Below are positions 1 to 7,867 of a DNA stretch of 48,674 nt, in pieces. The notes beneath the pieces are model-generated. The model was not told the DNA's origin. It was given only the letters and a program-made list of their open reading frames with translations, and searched no databases. Numbering within the stretch: the first letter of the stretch is position 1; every line of letters begins with the position of its first letter. A program made the position numbers and the translations under genes. Source of the DNA: an uncultured beta proteobacterium (lineage in GTDB: Bacteria; Pseudomonadota; Gammaproteobacteria; Burkholderiales; Burkholderiaceae_C); contig CAIYYA010000066.1 in assembly GCA_903930255.1 (NCBI GenBank), positions 1-48,674 of the forward strand, written 5' to 3'.

Positions 1-1
1 T

Positions 2-511
2 GACGAGGCGTTGCACCAGGCGGTGCTGAAAGCCCCAGACGACGAAGAGGCCCGTTTCAACTACGTCAAACACCTGCTGCAACTCGGCCGCGATGACGAT
101 GCCAAGGTGGCCTTTGCCCCGGTGATTGCCAAAACCGCGCTGGTGCGCCGCTTTGACGCCTTACAGCGCTGGATGAGTGCTATTGATTTCGTAACTGTTC
201 ACGCTTATTCAGCGGGCGCTACTGGCCAATTTGATGCCAAGATTGCAGCCAACAAACGTGACTTTGAAGCGCGCTTTGAAAAGGCACAAAGCCTGATGGC
301 CGCGCAACAGTGGAGCGCCGCCATGGACGAGTTGCTGGAGATTTTGATGCGCGACAAGAGCTGGAACAACGAGCTGGCGCGCAAAACCTACATCGCCATT
401 CTGGACATCATCGAGCCCCCCAAGGTCAAGGTAGCCGATGGCCAGATTCCCCCGGTTGACCCCATCGTGGCCACCTACCGGCGGCGTTTGAGCAGTGTGG
501 TGCTGAGCTAG
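2..511 (+). CDS. C-terminal part of a thioredoxin/TPR protein (CnoX/YbbN-like), 5' end outside window
   Basis: The frame is open from the first bases of the window, so this is the 3' end of a longer gene and the real start lies upstream. The visible part is all helical and TPR-like: an APDDEEARFNYVKHLLQLGR repeat, then EARFEKAQSLMAAQQWSAAM and DELLEILMRDKSWNNELARK, ending in a DPIVATYRRRLSSVVLS tail. This arrangement and the RRRLSS ending are typical of the C-terminal TPR region of thioredoxin-fold co-chaperones of the CnoX/YbbN type. They carry a thioredoxin domain first and hold unfolded clients for DnaK or GroEL. The thioredoxin domain itself is not in the window, so the assignment rests on the tail only. 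It converges on purC with a 6-bp gap. Confidence 0.75.
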   Translation, partial: DEALHQAVLKAPDDEEARFNYVKHLLQLGRDDDAKVAFAPVIAKTALVRRFDALQRWMSAIDFVTVHAYSAGATGQFDAKIAANKRDFEARFEKAQSLMAAQQWSAAMDELLEILMRDKSWNNELARKTYIAILDIIEPPKVKVADGQIPPVDPIVATYRRRLSSVVLS

Positions 512-517
512 CCCCAC

Positions 518-1435
518 TTAAGCCGTCAACCGCAGCAACGCTTCCTGGTATTTGGCTGCGGTGTTGGCGATCACATCGTGTGGCAAATGCGGAGCCGGCG
601 GTGTTTTGCTCCAGGGCTTGCCGCCGACTTGGGCGGTTTCGAGCCAGTCACGCAAGAACTGCTTGTCGTAGCTGGGCGGGTTGCTGCCCGGCGCATAGCT
701 GTCGGCCGGCCAGTAGCGTGAAGAATCGGGGGTTAGCACCTCGTCCATCAGAACCAGCGTGCCATCTTTGTCCAGGCCAAATTCAAACTTGGTATCGGCA
801 ATGATGATGCCCTTGGCCGCAGCGATGGCGCTGGCAGCCTTGTAGATGGCAATGCTGATGTCGCGGATACGCGTAGCCAAGTCCAGGCCAATCATTTCCA
901 CGGTTTTCTCAAACGTGATGTTTTCGTCGTGCTCGCCCATTTCGGCTTTGGCCGCCGGGGTGTAGATAGGCTCGGGCAGTTTGCTGGCGTTTTTTAAGCC
1001 TTCGGGCAAGGCCACGCCGCAAACGCAACGATTTTCCTGGTACTCTTTCCAGCCACTACCCGCCAGATAGCCGCGCACCACGGCTTCAACCGGAATCGGC
1101 TTGAGCCGCTTGACCAGCATCGAGCGCCCCTGCACTTGGGGTACCTCGGCAGCAGTCACCACGCTTTCGGGGGTCTCACCGGTTAAATGAATCGGGCAAA
1201 TATTCAGCCCGTTGGGGCCCAGCTTGTCAAACCAGAACAAGGCCATTTGCGTCAGCAGCACGCCTTTGCCAGGAATCGGCTGCCCCATGATCACATCAAA
1301 CGCGCTGATGCGGTCAGACGCCACCATCAAAATGCGATCGTCGCCCACCGCGTAGTTGTCACGCACCTTGCCGCGTGCGAGCAGCGCCAGCGAGGTAATG
1401 TTGGAGGTGTGCAATGAATTTGTAGTTGCAGTCAT
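518..1435 (-). CDS. purC: Phosphoribosylaminoimidazole-succinocarboxamide synthase (SAICAR synthetase)
   Basis: 305 residues, the usual length for the long bacterial form. It catalyses ATP-dependent ligation of CAIR and aspartate to SAICAR in cytoplasmic de novo purine synthesis. Recognisable stretches are [20 protein letters not shown] near the N-terminus (nucleotide-binding), [36 protein letters not shown] (substrate-binding), [11 protein letters not shown] and [15 protein letters not shown]. The start is the first ATG of the frame and fits the family start, although no strong Shine-Dalgarno is visible. In related genomes purC commonly lies beside fba, pyk and purE/purK. Here about 3.2 kb of accessory genes separate it from fba, and purE/purK are not in the window. 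Confidence 0.97.
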   Translation of the reverse strand: MTATTNSLHTSNITSLALLARGKVRDNYAVGDDRILMVASDRISAFDVIMGQPIPGKGVLLTQMALFWFDKLGPNGLNICPIHLTGETPESVVTAAEVPQVQGRSMLVKRLKPIPVEAVVRGYLAGSGWKEYQENRCVCGVALPEGLKNASKLPEPIYTPAAKAEMGEHDENITFEKTVEMIGLDLATRIRDISIAIYKAASAIAAAKGIIIADTKFEFGLDKDGTLVLMDEVLTPDSSRYWPADSYAPGSNPPSYDKQFLRDWLETAQVGGKPWSKTPPAPHLPHDVIANTAAKYQEALLRLTA

Positions 1436-1741
1436 AAGCGTCTAATTGGGTCAATGAGTTAACTGAAAATCAGTTGGAGCTTGGTCACGCTGGGTACTGT
1501 CCAAGTTGTGCGGGAAAGTGCAGGTACTGATGCTTGTTTTCATCCCTGGACTTCAGAGGTGAATGAATTATGCAGCAGTGGCTGCTTAAGATAGTCGGGC
1601 ATTCTCATCATTTCATTCACTTATTGAAGCTATTAAGTGGTCAACTGGAAACCAGGTTCAAACCGATGAGCCGCTAATTTTCTTGTCAACGCCGAAGGAA
1701 AATACCTTGCATTATCAAACTCAAAGTTTCATAATGCTCGC
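1436..1741. other. 306-bp intergenic region between divergent purC and AAA ATPase gene
   Basis: No gene is visible. It holds several short inverted repeats. AACTGA-AAA-TCAGTT (1461-1475) lies 26 bp upstream of purC and could be an operator or leader hairpin. A 9-bp pair GTGAATGAA/TTCATTCAC (1559-1567 and 1612-1620) encloses a smaller GCAGC-AGTG-GCTGC hairpin (1572-1585). The promoter candidate for the rightward gene is listed separately. I see no convincing sigma-70 promoter for purC. Confidence 0.5.
1707..1735 (+). promoter_or_regulatory. Candidate sigma-70 promoter of the AAA ATPase gene, predicted leaderless
   Basis: TTGCAT (1707-1712), a 17-bp spacer, then CATAAT (1730-1735), which matches five of six positions of the -10 consensus. 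A start site about 7 bp beyond the -10 falls on or next to the ATG at 1742. The 20 bases before that ATG contain no Shine-Dalgarno, consistent with a leaderless transcript. Confidence 0.45.
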
Positions 1742-2962
1742 ATGAAACGCCATGCGCTCCCCCTGTTAAACGAATTGCTCGGACTCTTTCCATGTGTTGC
1801 TCTGGTGGGTGTTCGGCAGTGCGGCAAAACGACTCTGCTCAAAGAGTTATCGCCTGACTGGAAAATACTGGATCTGGAAAAGCTGGCTGATCTGGATGCC
1901 GTCCAGCGCGATCCTGACTTATTTCTGCGGCTCAATCCGCGGCAGTTAGCGATCGACGAGTGTCAGTTGTTACCCGCGATGTTTGCGGCGCTGCGGGTTG
2001 CCATTGACAGCCAGCGCAATGAACCCGGGCGATTTGTCATCACCGGATCGAGTTCGCCTGAGTTGCTTTCGTCTATTTCTGAAAGTCTGGCCGGTCGCAT
2101 CGCCATCATCGAAATGGCTCCCCTGTCGCTGGCCGAGGCCTATGAACTGGCGCCATCGCCCCTCTATCGGCTGATTGAAGAGCGCGCCCCATTGTCTCAA
2201 TTTTCAGCGCTGCTGCCTCGCGTCAGTCTCGACCAGATCAACACCTACTGGATGCAGGGCGGCTACCCCGAACCGTGGGTGAAAGGCCAACCCCGTTTTC
2301 GCAAATTGTGGCTGCAAAATTATCTGCAAACCTACCTCGATCGCGATCTGCCACGCCTGTTTCCGGCGCTCGATCGGCAAAAATTTCGCCTGTTTGTGCA
2401 GATGCTGGCGCAGTTGTCGGGCAGCATCATTAATTATTCAGAGGTAGCGCGCGCACTGGGTGTGTCGCAACCGACCGCACGCGACTACTTTCACATCGCG
2501 CATGGCACTTTTTTGTGGCGCCATCTGCCACCCTATGAAAAAGATGCGACCAAACGGGTGGTGAAGCACCCCAAGGGCTACCTTCGCGACAGTGGTTTGC
2601 TGCACTATTTGCTGCACTTGCGCGATCAGGATGACTTGATGGCTCATCCACGCATGGGACAGTCTTGGGAGAGCACCGTGATCGAAACCTTGCTGCGTGG
2701 CTTGGCTTCGGCCGGGGTGGACGCAAGCCCCTACCACTACCGCACCGGCGCGGGTGCCGAAATCGATTTGGTGTTAGAAGGCGAATTCGGCTTGCTGCCG
2801 GTAGAAATCAATCACAGCAGCCGGGTTGATACGCGATCGCTGAGAGCATTGCGCGATTTCGTGACCGAGCGCAACTGCCGCTACGGTATCGTGATCAACA
2901 ACAACGAGACCGTGCGACAGCTCGATGACAAACTGATTTGCCTGCCTTTTTCCGTGCTGTAG
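1742..2962 (+). CDS. AAA-type ATPase with DUF4143 C-terminal region
   Basis: 406 residues. The N-terminal ATPase domain has a Walker A motif at VGVRQCGKTTLL (about residues 22-33), a Walker B-like LAIDECQLLP (about 68-77), a sensor-like FVITGSSSPELL and an AGRIAIIEMAPLSLAEAYEL segment. A DUF4143 region follows: GGYPEP, TYLDRDLPRLFP and GVSQPTARDYFHI, a winged-helix-like part. The end resembles a PD-(D/E)XK nuclease fold (GAGAEIDLVLE then LLPVEINHS). The lysine normally found in the E-V-K position is asparagine here, so nuclease activity is doubtful. Members are cytoplasmic, sporadically distributed accessory ATPases of unknown role. It sits alone between purC and a convergent gene, which suggests acquired cargo. 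The function cannot be stated further. Confidence 0.85.
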   Translation: MKRHALPLLNELLGLFPCVALVGVRQCGKTTLLKELSPDWKILDLEKLADLDAVQRDPDLFLRLNPRQLAIDECQLLPAMFAALRVAIDSQRNEPGRFVITGSSSPELLSSISESLAGRIAIIEMAPLSLAEAYELAPSPLYRLIEERAPLSQFSALLPRVSLDQINTYWMQGGYPEPWVKGQPRFRKLWLQNYLQTYLDRDLPRLFPALDRQKFRLFVQMLAQLSGSIINYSEVARALGVSQPTARDYFHIAHGTFLWRHLPPYEKDATKRVVKHPKGYLRDSGLLHYLLHLRDQDDLMAHPRMGQSWESTVIETLLRGLASAGVDASPYHYRTGAGAEIDLVLEGEFGLLPVEINHSSRVDTRSLRALRDFVTERNCRYGIVINNNETVRQLDDKLICLPFSVL

Positions 2963-3007
2963 TGGACGGCATTTTGGTCATGGCGATCTCACGAAGCCGC
3001 TCCAGAA

Positions 3008-3508
3008 CTACTTTGCCGAAAGCTGACGCAGTGCACCCGCCCAGTCTTCTACGTGGTGGGCTGCAATGGCTTTGCCATCCTTGATTGTGTGGATATCAAG
3101 GGTCATGATCTTGAAACTCTTGCCACTGGGCGGCACACCAAAGAATGGTCCCACCGGCGTGCCGCTGGCTTCGCTGCGCACGATGATGCGATTGCCATCG
3201 ACCATCACGTCTTTGATTTCCCACTTCAGGTCAGGGATCAGCTTGCCAAAGCCACCGACCTGCGCCACAAAGCCATCGCGGCCTTTGGAATCGGTTTCGC
3301 TGGAGTACGACCTCCAATCGGGCGACAAGACCTGCTCAGACAGGTTTTTAAGGTCTTTGGTTGCAGGCTGATTGAGCATTTCGTAAAACGGTGCGACTTG
3401 CTTGCGTGCTTGCTCCACGGTCATCGATTGCGCGAAGGCCGTGGTAGCTTGCATAGCCGCAGCGGCCAGAATAGCAACAGTGGAGAAACGAAGGTTGAGC
3501 TGAGACAT
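3008..3508 (-). CDS. Exported SnoaL-like / ester cyclase family protein
   Basis: 166 residues from the chosen ATG at 3508, which has AAAGGA six bases upstream; an earlier in-frame start at 3550 would only add a non-signal-like leader. Residues 1-26 are a Sec signal peptide with a hydrophobic ILAAAAMQATTAFA core and probable cleavage at AFA-Q. The mature part resembles the NTF2-like SnoaL/ester-cyclase fold: EMLNQPATKDL, LSPDWRSYS, GRDGFVAQVGGFGKLIPDLK, RIIVRSEASGTPVGPFFG, PSGKSFKIMTLDIHTIKDGK and IAAHHVEDWAGALRQL. Family members bind small hydrophobic substrates, often with unknown chemistry; this one should be periplasmic. It is divergent from an AraC-family gene 110 bp away, which may control it. 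Confidence 0.8.
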   Translation of the reverse strand: MSQLNLRFSTVAILAAAAMQATTAFAQSMTVEQARKQVAPFYEMLNQPATKDLKNLSEQVLSPDWRSYSSETDSKGRDGFVAQVGGFGKLIPDLKWEIKDVMVDGNRIIVRSEASGTPVGPFFGVPPSGKSFKIMTLDIHTIKDGKAIAAHHVEDWAGALRQLSAK

Positions 3509-3584
3509 AAGGATCCTTTCGAGGCATAACACAAACCGACTGAAGACCAAAGTGTCTTTCAGAAAGCCAATTTGAGCGAGATCA

Positions 3585-3598
3585 ATTCAGGACTGAAT
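3585..3598. promoter_or_regulatory. Short palindrome in the divergent SnoaL-like / AraC promoter region
   Basis: ATTCAG-GA-CTGAAT lies 20 bp before the AraC-family start codon, between two divergent genes. It is a plausible operator for the regulator, but AraC proteins usually bind direct rather than inverted repeats, so this is only a candidate. Confidence 0.3.
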
Positions 3599-3617
3599 AG
3601 GGTAAAAATCGGACAAA

Positions 3618-4541
3618 ATGCCTGCCATGCTAATCATTCCAGAAATTGCCAGCGTTGGATTCAATCCACCCAACCAAACACGCCTGATGGTCGAGGTCAT
3701 GTCGATTCAGGATTTGACAACCAGAGCGCCCGCTGAGCACTTCGAAAAATTACAAAGAGCCGACTTTTTTCGACTCTTTGGCGTGCTCAATGGGCAGACC
3801 AAACCGATGGTAGATTTTGCTTCCTTCGCTTCTCAAGCCCAAGACTGGCTGCTGGTTCGACCGGGGCAGGTTTTTCGCTACGATTTTTCACGCCCATGGA
3901 GCGGCTGGTTGTTGGTCTTTCGTCCCGACAGTTTGTCCATGGGTGGTGGAAACCACCAGACAGAAGAATTTGATCTTCTGCGTTGTGTCGAAGACCTGGA
4001 CAGCTTGCACTCACTTGACAACGCACAGCACGACTGGATGAACCGCAGCTTGCGTCAAATGCAGCACGACAGCCAAATGACAGTTGACGTGACTCTGCGC
4101 AATGAAGCGTTGCGCCTGCAACTCGCCAGCACGCTACTGCGACTGTCAATTTGGCAGCCGACAAATACCAGCACCAATGCCTCCAGCTTAGGCGCGCGAA
4201 CAAATTTCAAACGTTTTCGACAAAAACTCGAAGCCGATCTCGCCAAGCAGCATCAAGTCCAACACTACGCAAACGCACTGGGCATGAGCGAAAAAACCCT
4301 TAGCCGCGTTTGCTTGACTGCTGTGGGTGTTTCCGCCAAAGCCTGCATCAGCCAACGCTTGGTGCTTGAAGCCAAGCGTTGGCTCGCCCACACCACCATA
4401 GCCGTGCAAACGATTGGTCGAGAGCTGGGTTTTGACGAGCCCACGAATTTTGTCAAATTCTTCCGCAAAGAGACCGGCATGACCCCACTGACTTTTCGTC
4501 TGGAAAATACGAAGATCGGCATTTCAAGCAATGCCCTTTGA
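3618..4541 (+). CDS. AraC-family transcriptional regulator
   Basis: 307 residues. The N-terminal two thirds is a cupin-like sensing domain (VDFASFASQAQDWLLVRPGQ, VFRYDFSRPWSGWLLVFRPD). The last 90 residues form the two-helix-turn-helix AraC domain: VQHYANALGMSEKTLSRVCL for the first unit, then AVQTIGRELGFDEPTNFVKF and FRKETGMTPLTFR for the second, matching the family signature. It is a cytoplasmic DNA-binding activator or repressor; the ligand is unknown. ATG 3618 is preceded by GGA five bases upstream; an ATG at 3627 is an alternative. The natural target is the divergent SnoaL-like gene. It ends facing fba across a shared bidirectional terminator. Confidence 0.93.
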   Translation: MPAMLIIPEIASVGFNPPNQTRLMVEVMSIQDLTTRAPAEHFEKLQRADFFRLFGVLNGQTKPMVDFASFASQAQDWLLVRPGQVFRYDFSRPWSGWLLVFRPDSLSMGGGNHQTEEFDLLRCVEDLDSLHSLDNAQHDWMNRSLRQMQHDSQMTVDVTLRNEALRLQLASTLLRLSIWQPTNTSTNASSLGARTNFKRFRQKLEADLAKQHQVQHYANALGMSEKTLSRVCLTAVGVSAKACISQRLVLEAKRWLAHTTIAVQTIGRELGFDEPTNFVKFFRKETGMTPLTFRLENTKIGISSNAL

Positions 4542-4607
4542 ACGGCCTGAAATCGAAAAAAATCTACCAACCCCGTTCGCCCTGAACTTGGCGCATTGGC
4601 GCGCAAC

Positions 4608-4633
4608 AAAAAACCACCCGCAGGTGGTTTTTT
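4608..4633. terminator. Bidirectional Rho-independent terminator
   Basis: ACCACC (4613-4618), loop CGCA, GGTGGT (4623-4628), flanked by five A on the left and five T on the right, so the full stem is 11 bp. The A and T runs give a U-tract on both strands. It lies between the convergent ends of the AraC gene (4541) and fba (4650) and should serve both. Confidence 0.9.
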
Positions 4634-4649
4634 GCTAGTGTGAGAAAGC

Positions 4650-5714
4650 TTAATTGACCAATTGTGCCAATTCACCCCGTGCATACTGACCAGCCACAAC
4701 CTGCAGGCTGTAGCCCTTGATCTTGCCACCCTGGCCTTCGCAACCAAACTCAAGGTAGCGCTGTTTGCACAAAGCCTTGGCGGCTTCGCGGGCGGGCTTG
4801 AGCCAATCGCGCGCGTCAAACTTGTCGGGGTTCTCAAACAGGTATTGGCGCACAGCAGCCGTCATGGCCAAACGGATGTCGGTGTCGATGTTGATCTTGC
4901 GCACACCAAACTTGATGGCCTTTTGAATCTCTTCAACCGGTACACCATAGGTTTCGCGCATCTTGCCGCCAAATTGATTGATGAGCGCGAGCGACTCTTG
5001 CGGCACGCTGCTGGAACCGTGCATCACCAAGTGGGTGTTGGGAATACGTTTGTTGATTTCCATTACCCGGTCAATTGCCAAAATATCGCCAGTGGGCTTG
5101 CGCGTGAACTTATAGGCGCCGTGGCTAGTGCCGATGGCAATCGCCAGTGCGTCCAGTTGGGTGCGCTTGACAAAATCTGCCGCTTGCTCGGGGTTGGTGA
5201 GCATTTGCTCGCGTGTCATGGTGGCATCGGTTCCGTGGCCGTCTTCCTTGTCACCTTTCATGGTTTCCAGGCTGCCCAGGCAACCCAGTTCGCCCTCGAC
5301 TGTGACACCGGTGGCGTGCGCCAGGTCAACCACCTTGCGCGTGACTTCGACGTTGTATTCATAGCTGGCGATGGTTTTACCGTCTGCCTCCAGGCTGCCG
5401 TCCATCATCACCGAGCTAAAGCCCAGGTTGATGGCACCTTGGCAGACACCCACGTTTTGCCCGTGATCCTGATGCATCACCAGCGGAATGTGTGGATAGG
5501 CTTCAATCGCAGCTTGAATCAGGTGCTTGATAAACGCTTCGCCGGCGTATTTGCGTGCACCGGCACTGGCTTGCAAAATCACCGGCGAGCCCACTTCATC
5601 GGCGGCCATCATCACGGCCTGCACTTGCTCGAGGTTGTTCACATTAAAAGCCGGGATTCCGTAGCCGTTAACAGCGGCGTGGTCGAGCAGTTCGCGCATA
5701 GAGACAAGTGCCAT
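4650..5714 (-). CDS. fba: Class II fructose-1,6-bisphosphate aldolase
   Basis: 354 residues, the standard length of the class II (zinc-dependent) bacterial and Calvin-cycle aldolases. It interconverts fructose-1,6-bisphosphate with dihydroxyacetone phosphate and glyceraldehyde-3-phosphate in the cytoplasm. Motifs: [17 protein letters not shown], the zinc/active-site [62 protein letters not shown] and [17 protein letters not shown]. The start has AAGGA eight bases upstream. Expression should end at the bidirectional terminator 17 bp beyond the stop codon. It usually sits with pyk and purC; here a transporter and repeats separate it from pyk. Confidence 0.97.
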   Translation of the reverse strand: MALVSMRELLDHAAVNGYGIPAFNVNNLEQVQAVMMAADEVGSPVILQASAGARKYAGEAFIKHLIQAAIEAYPHIPLVMHQDHGQNVGVCQGAINLGFSSVMMDGSLEADGKTIASYEYNVEVTRKVVDLAHATGVTVEGELGCLGSLETMKGDKEDGHGTDATMTREQMLTNPEQAADFVKRTQLDALAIAIGTSHGAYKFTRKPTGDILAIDRVMEINKRIPNTHLVMHGSSSVPQESLALINQFGGKMRETYGVPVEEIQKAIKFGVRKINIDTDIRLAMTAAVRQYLFENPDKFDARDWLKPAREAAKALCKQRYLEFGCEGQGGKIKGYSLQVVAGQYARGELAQLVN

Positions 5715-5896
5715 GATGATTTCCTTGATGAGTTGGTAACAGGGTCTTAACGAAAGTCATTCTAGCGAGCGCAGCACTTTAAAAGCTTAATCCAGCGCAA
5801 AGGACACGCGCTTCGTGACCCCAATTGCTTCACTTTGGGGCTGAACCATCTCAGCAACCCGTCATTTGCTGCGCCGCACAATTGTTACACTCAAGC

Positions 5897-5914
5897 CTAC
5901 GGGTTAACCCGTAG
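5897..5914. promoter_or_regulatory. Perfect 18-bp palindrome upstream of the YidE-like transporter
   Basis: CTACGGGTTAACCCGTAG is a perfect palindrome with no central spacer. It starts 5 bp after a -10-like TACACT (5886-5891) and lies about 90 bp before the transporter start at 6003, so it would cover a transcription start and fits an operator for a dimeric repressor. A weaker hairpin, CCCCAA...TTGGGG, lies about 60 bp to its left. The rest of the 288-bp fba-transporter gap shows nothing else clear. Confidence 0.5.
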
Positions 5915-5982
5915 CACAGCGTAAATTCATGTCGTGCCTCTTTCACCTTACCCTGCCCATGCTTGCCAATAACTTTTTTGCA

Positions 5983-6006
5983 ATGACAGCCGAGACTGCC
6001 CCATGA
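5983..6006 (+). other. Seven-codon upstream ORF overlapping the transporter start
   Basis: ATG ACA GCC GAG ACT GCC CCA TGA: the stop codon TGA overlaps the ATG of the transporter in the CCATGA junction. The transporter itself has only a weak GAGAC Shine-Dalgarno, so coupled re-initiation is possible. It may equally be chance. Confidence 0.25.
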
Positions 6007-7664
6007 GTGATGTCGCGTTAATGACCAGCCTATTGGCGCTGGTGGCCGTGCTGGGTTTGTGGCTCGGCAGCTTTGAATACCGGGGCATCGGCCTGGGCAT
6101 TGGCGGCGTGCTGTTTGGCGGTATTGTGGTGGGGCATGTGGCGCAGCTCTACGGTATTGAGCTGGACTTTCACATGCTGCAATTTGTGCAGGAGTTTGGC
6201 CTGATCCTGTTTGTGTACAGCATTGGCATTCAGGTCGGGCCGGGCTTTTTTGCATCCCTTCGCCAAGCAGGCTTGCGCCTAAATGGTTTTGCAGCTCTGC
6301 TGGTGCTGTTGGGCTGCCTGGTGGCCGCTGGTTTGCACAAGTTACTCGGGGTTCCCTTGCCGGTCATTTTGGGCATTTTGTCGGGCGCGGTCACCAACAC
6401 GCCGTCGCTGGGTGCTGGCCAGCAAATACTCACCGAACTGGGCTCATCGGCGCAAGGTGTCGCAGGCATGGGTATGGCCTATGCAGTGGCTTACCCTTTT
6501 GGCATCTGTGGCATTTTGTTGTCGATGTGGCTGCTTCGGCTGTTTTTCAGAATCAACATAGAACAAGAGGCGCAGCAGTTTGATGACCAGGCGAACCTGC
6601 AGCGCACCCGCTTGGGCACGCTCAATGTGGCTTTGCGCAACAGCAATTTAAACGGTTTGGTGCTGGGCGATGTGCCCGTTTTGGCTGCCGGCAAGGTGAT
6701 TTGTTCGCGCCTGAAACGCGGTAACGACTTGTCGGTGCCACATGCCCAGACCCTCTTGCAAATGGGCGATATTTTGCATTTGGTGGGTGAAAAAAACGCC
6801 CTGCACCGGGCTCAACTGGTAATTGGCGAAGAAGTGCAAACCTCGCTGTCAACCCGGGGCACCGAGCTGCGCGTCGAGCAGGTGGTGGTAACCAACCTGA
6901 AGGTGATGGGCAAACGGGTCTCCGACCTGGCCTTGCCACAATCTTATGACGTGGTGATTTCGCGCCTGAACCGCTCCGGTGTTGAGCTGGTGCCCGACCA
7001 CCAGACCACGCTGCAGTTTGGCGACATTCTGAACATCGTGGGTATGCCCGATGCGATTGAAGAGGTGGCGAGTTTGATGGGCAACTCCAAGCACAAGCTG
7101 CAGCAAGTACACATGCTGCCCGTGTTTATTGGTATTGGACTGGGGATTTTGCTGGGCTCCATGCCGTTTTATCTGCCAGGGTTTCCGGTGGCACTCAAAC
7201 TGGGTCTGGCTGGGGGCCCGCTGGTGGTCGCCCTGATCGTTTCACGCATTGGCAGCATTGGCACGCTGCACTGGTTCATGCCACCCAGTGCCAACCTGGC
7301 GCTGCGTGAGCTCGGCATTGTGCTGTTTTTATCGGTGGTGGGGCTTAAGTCAGGCGGCCAGTTTTATGAAACCCTGTTCAACGGCCCGGGTGCCAGCTGG
7401 CTGCTCTATGGCATGCTAATCACGCTGCTGCCCCTGTTGGCGGTGGGGCTACTGGCACGCTTGGTCTGGCGCACCAATTACTTGAGCTTGTGTGGTCTGC
7501 TGGCGGGCTCGATGACCGACCCACCCGCACTGGCTTTTGCCAATGCCATGCACCCCACCAGCGGAGCCGCCGCGCTGTCTTATGTGACGGTGTATCCACT
7601 GGTGATGTTTCTGCGCATCATCTCACCCCAATTGCTGGCCCTGTTGCTATGGCAGGCTGGCTGA
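6003..7664 (+). CDS. YidE/YbjL (AspT-type) membrane transporter with two RCK/TrkA-C domains
   Basis: 553 residues with the duplicated layout of the aspartate:alanine exchanger family. The first membrane half has about five helices, with [16 protein letters not shown] and [18 protein letters not shown]. Two cytoplasmic TrkA-C regulatory domains follow (about residues 200-285 and 285-365; [20 protein letters not shown] is the second). The second membrane half has [20 protein letters not shown] and [18 protein letters not shown]. Family members sit in the inner membrane; AspT exchanges aspartate for alanine, whereas the substrate of the YidE/YbjL branch is unknown. It lies between fba and pyk, which are normally close neighbours, and is flanked upstream by a palindrome and downstream by repeats. 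Confidence 0.88.
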   Translation: MSDVALMTSLLALVAVLGLWLGSFEYRGIGLGIGGVLFGGIVVGHVAQLYGIELDFHMLQFVQEFGLILFVYSIGIQVGPGFFASLRQAGLRLNGFAALLVLLGCLVAAGLHKLLGVPLPVILGILSGAVTNTPSLGAGQQILTELGSSAQGVAGMGMAYAVAYPFGICGILLSMWLLRLFFRINIEQEAQQFDDQANLQRTRLGTLNVALRNSNLNGLVLGDVPVLAAGKVICSRLKRGNDLSVPHAQTLLQMGDILHLVGEKNALHRAQLVIGEEVQTSLSTRGTELRVEQVVVTNLKVMGKRVSDLALPQSYDVVISRLNRSGVELVPDHQTTLQFGDILNIVGMPDAIEEVASLMGNSKHKLQQVHMLPVFIGIGLGILLGSMPFYLPGFPVALKLGLAGGPLVVALIVSRIGSIGTLHWFMPPSANLALRELGIVLFLSVVGLKSGGQFYETLFNGPGASWLLYGMLITLLPLLAVGLLARLVWRTNYLSLCGLLAGSMTDPPALAFANAMHPTSGAAALSYVTVYPLVMFLRIISPQLLALLLWQAG

Positions 7665-7689
7665 GTTGTTAGTTATTAGTCGTTAGTCG

Positions 7690-7794
7690 TTAACGTGAAA
7701 CACCGTTCGTGGTGAGCTTGTCGAACCACCCTTCGACAGGCTCAGGGCGAACGGTTTCATGAATCGGGGTGTCGTGAAAAAACATGGCAGTTAG
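7690..7794. repeat. 105-bp REP-like dispersed repeat, copy 1
   Basis: Identical over 105 bp, by eye, to 17248-17352. Its core (7703-7754) is an imperfect hairpin with 23-base arms: CCGTTCG-tgg-TGAGC-t-TGTCGAA pairs with TTCGACA-g-GCTCA-ggg-CGAACGG around a CCACCC loop. The outer TGAAA/TTTCA bases extend the stem. This core resembles a palindrome widely dispersed between genes in proteobacteria. Both copies are in the same orientation and in the gaps after plus-strand genes. Confidence 0.85.
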
Positions 7795-7822
7795 TTGTTA
7801 GTTGTTAGTTGTTAGTTGTTAG
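7791..7822. repeat. TTGTTAG heptamer tandem array
   Basis: After a leading TTAG come four uninterrupted TTGTTAG units. Degenerate units (TTGTTAG, TTATTAG, TCGTTAG) also lie on the other side of the 105-bp repeat at 7666-7689, so the REP-like element sits inside a heptamer tract. A 10-bp direct repeat CTACAAACTA (7837-7846 and 7851-7860) follows. The array is between the transporter stop and the pyk stop and is not coding. Confidence 0.8.
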
Positions 7823-7867
7823 TCGCTAACGCTCCACTACAAACTAATTACTACAAACTACCAACTC

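Noticed and set aside
1742-2962. Toxin-antitoxin or defence module
   Set aside because: There is no partner gene and DUF4143 ATPases have no settled role; calling it a defence system is not supported.
4662-5750. 362-codon plus-strand ORF
   Set aside because: It lies opposite fba, which is fully recognisable; the antisense product has no known motif and a composition typical of shadow frames.
7690-7794. MITE or insertion sequence
   Set aside because: No terminal inverted repeats at the ends, no transposase and no visible target-site duplication; the hairpin core fits a REP-like element better.
7791-7822. Possible CRISPR-like array
   Set aside because: Units are only 7 bp with no spacers; it is a simple tandem repeat.
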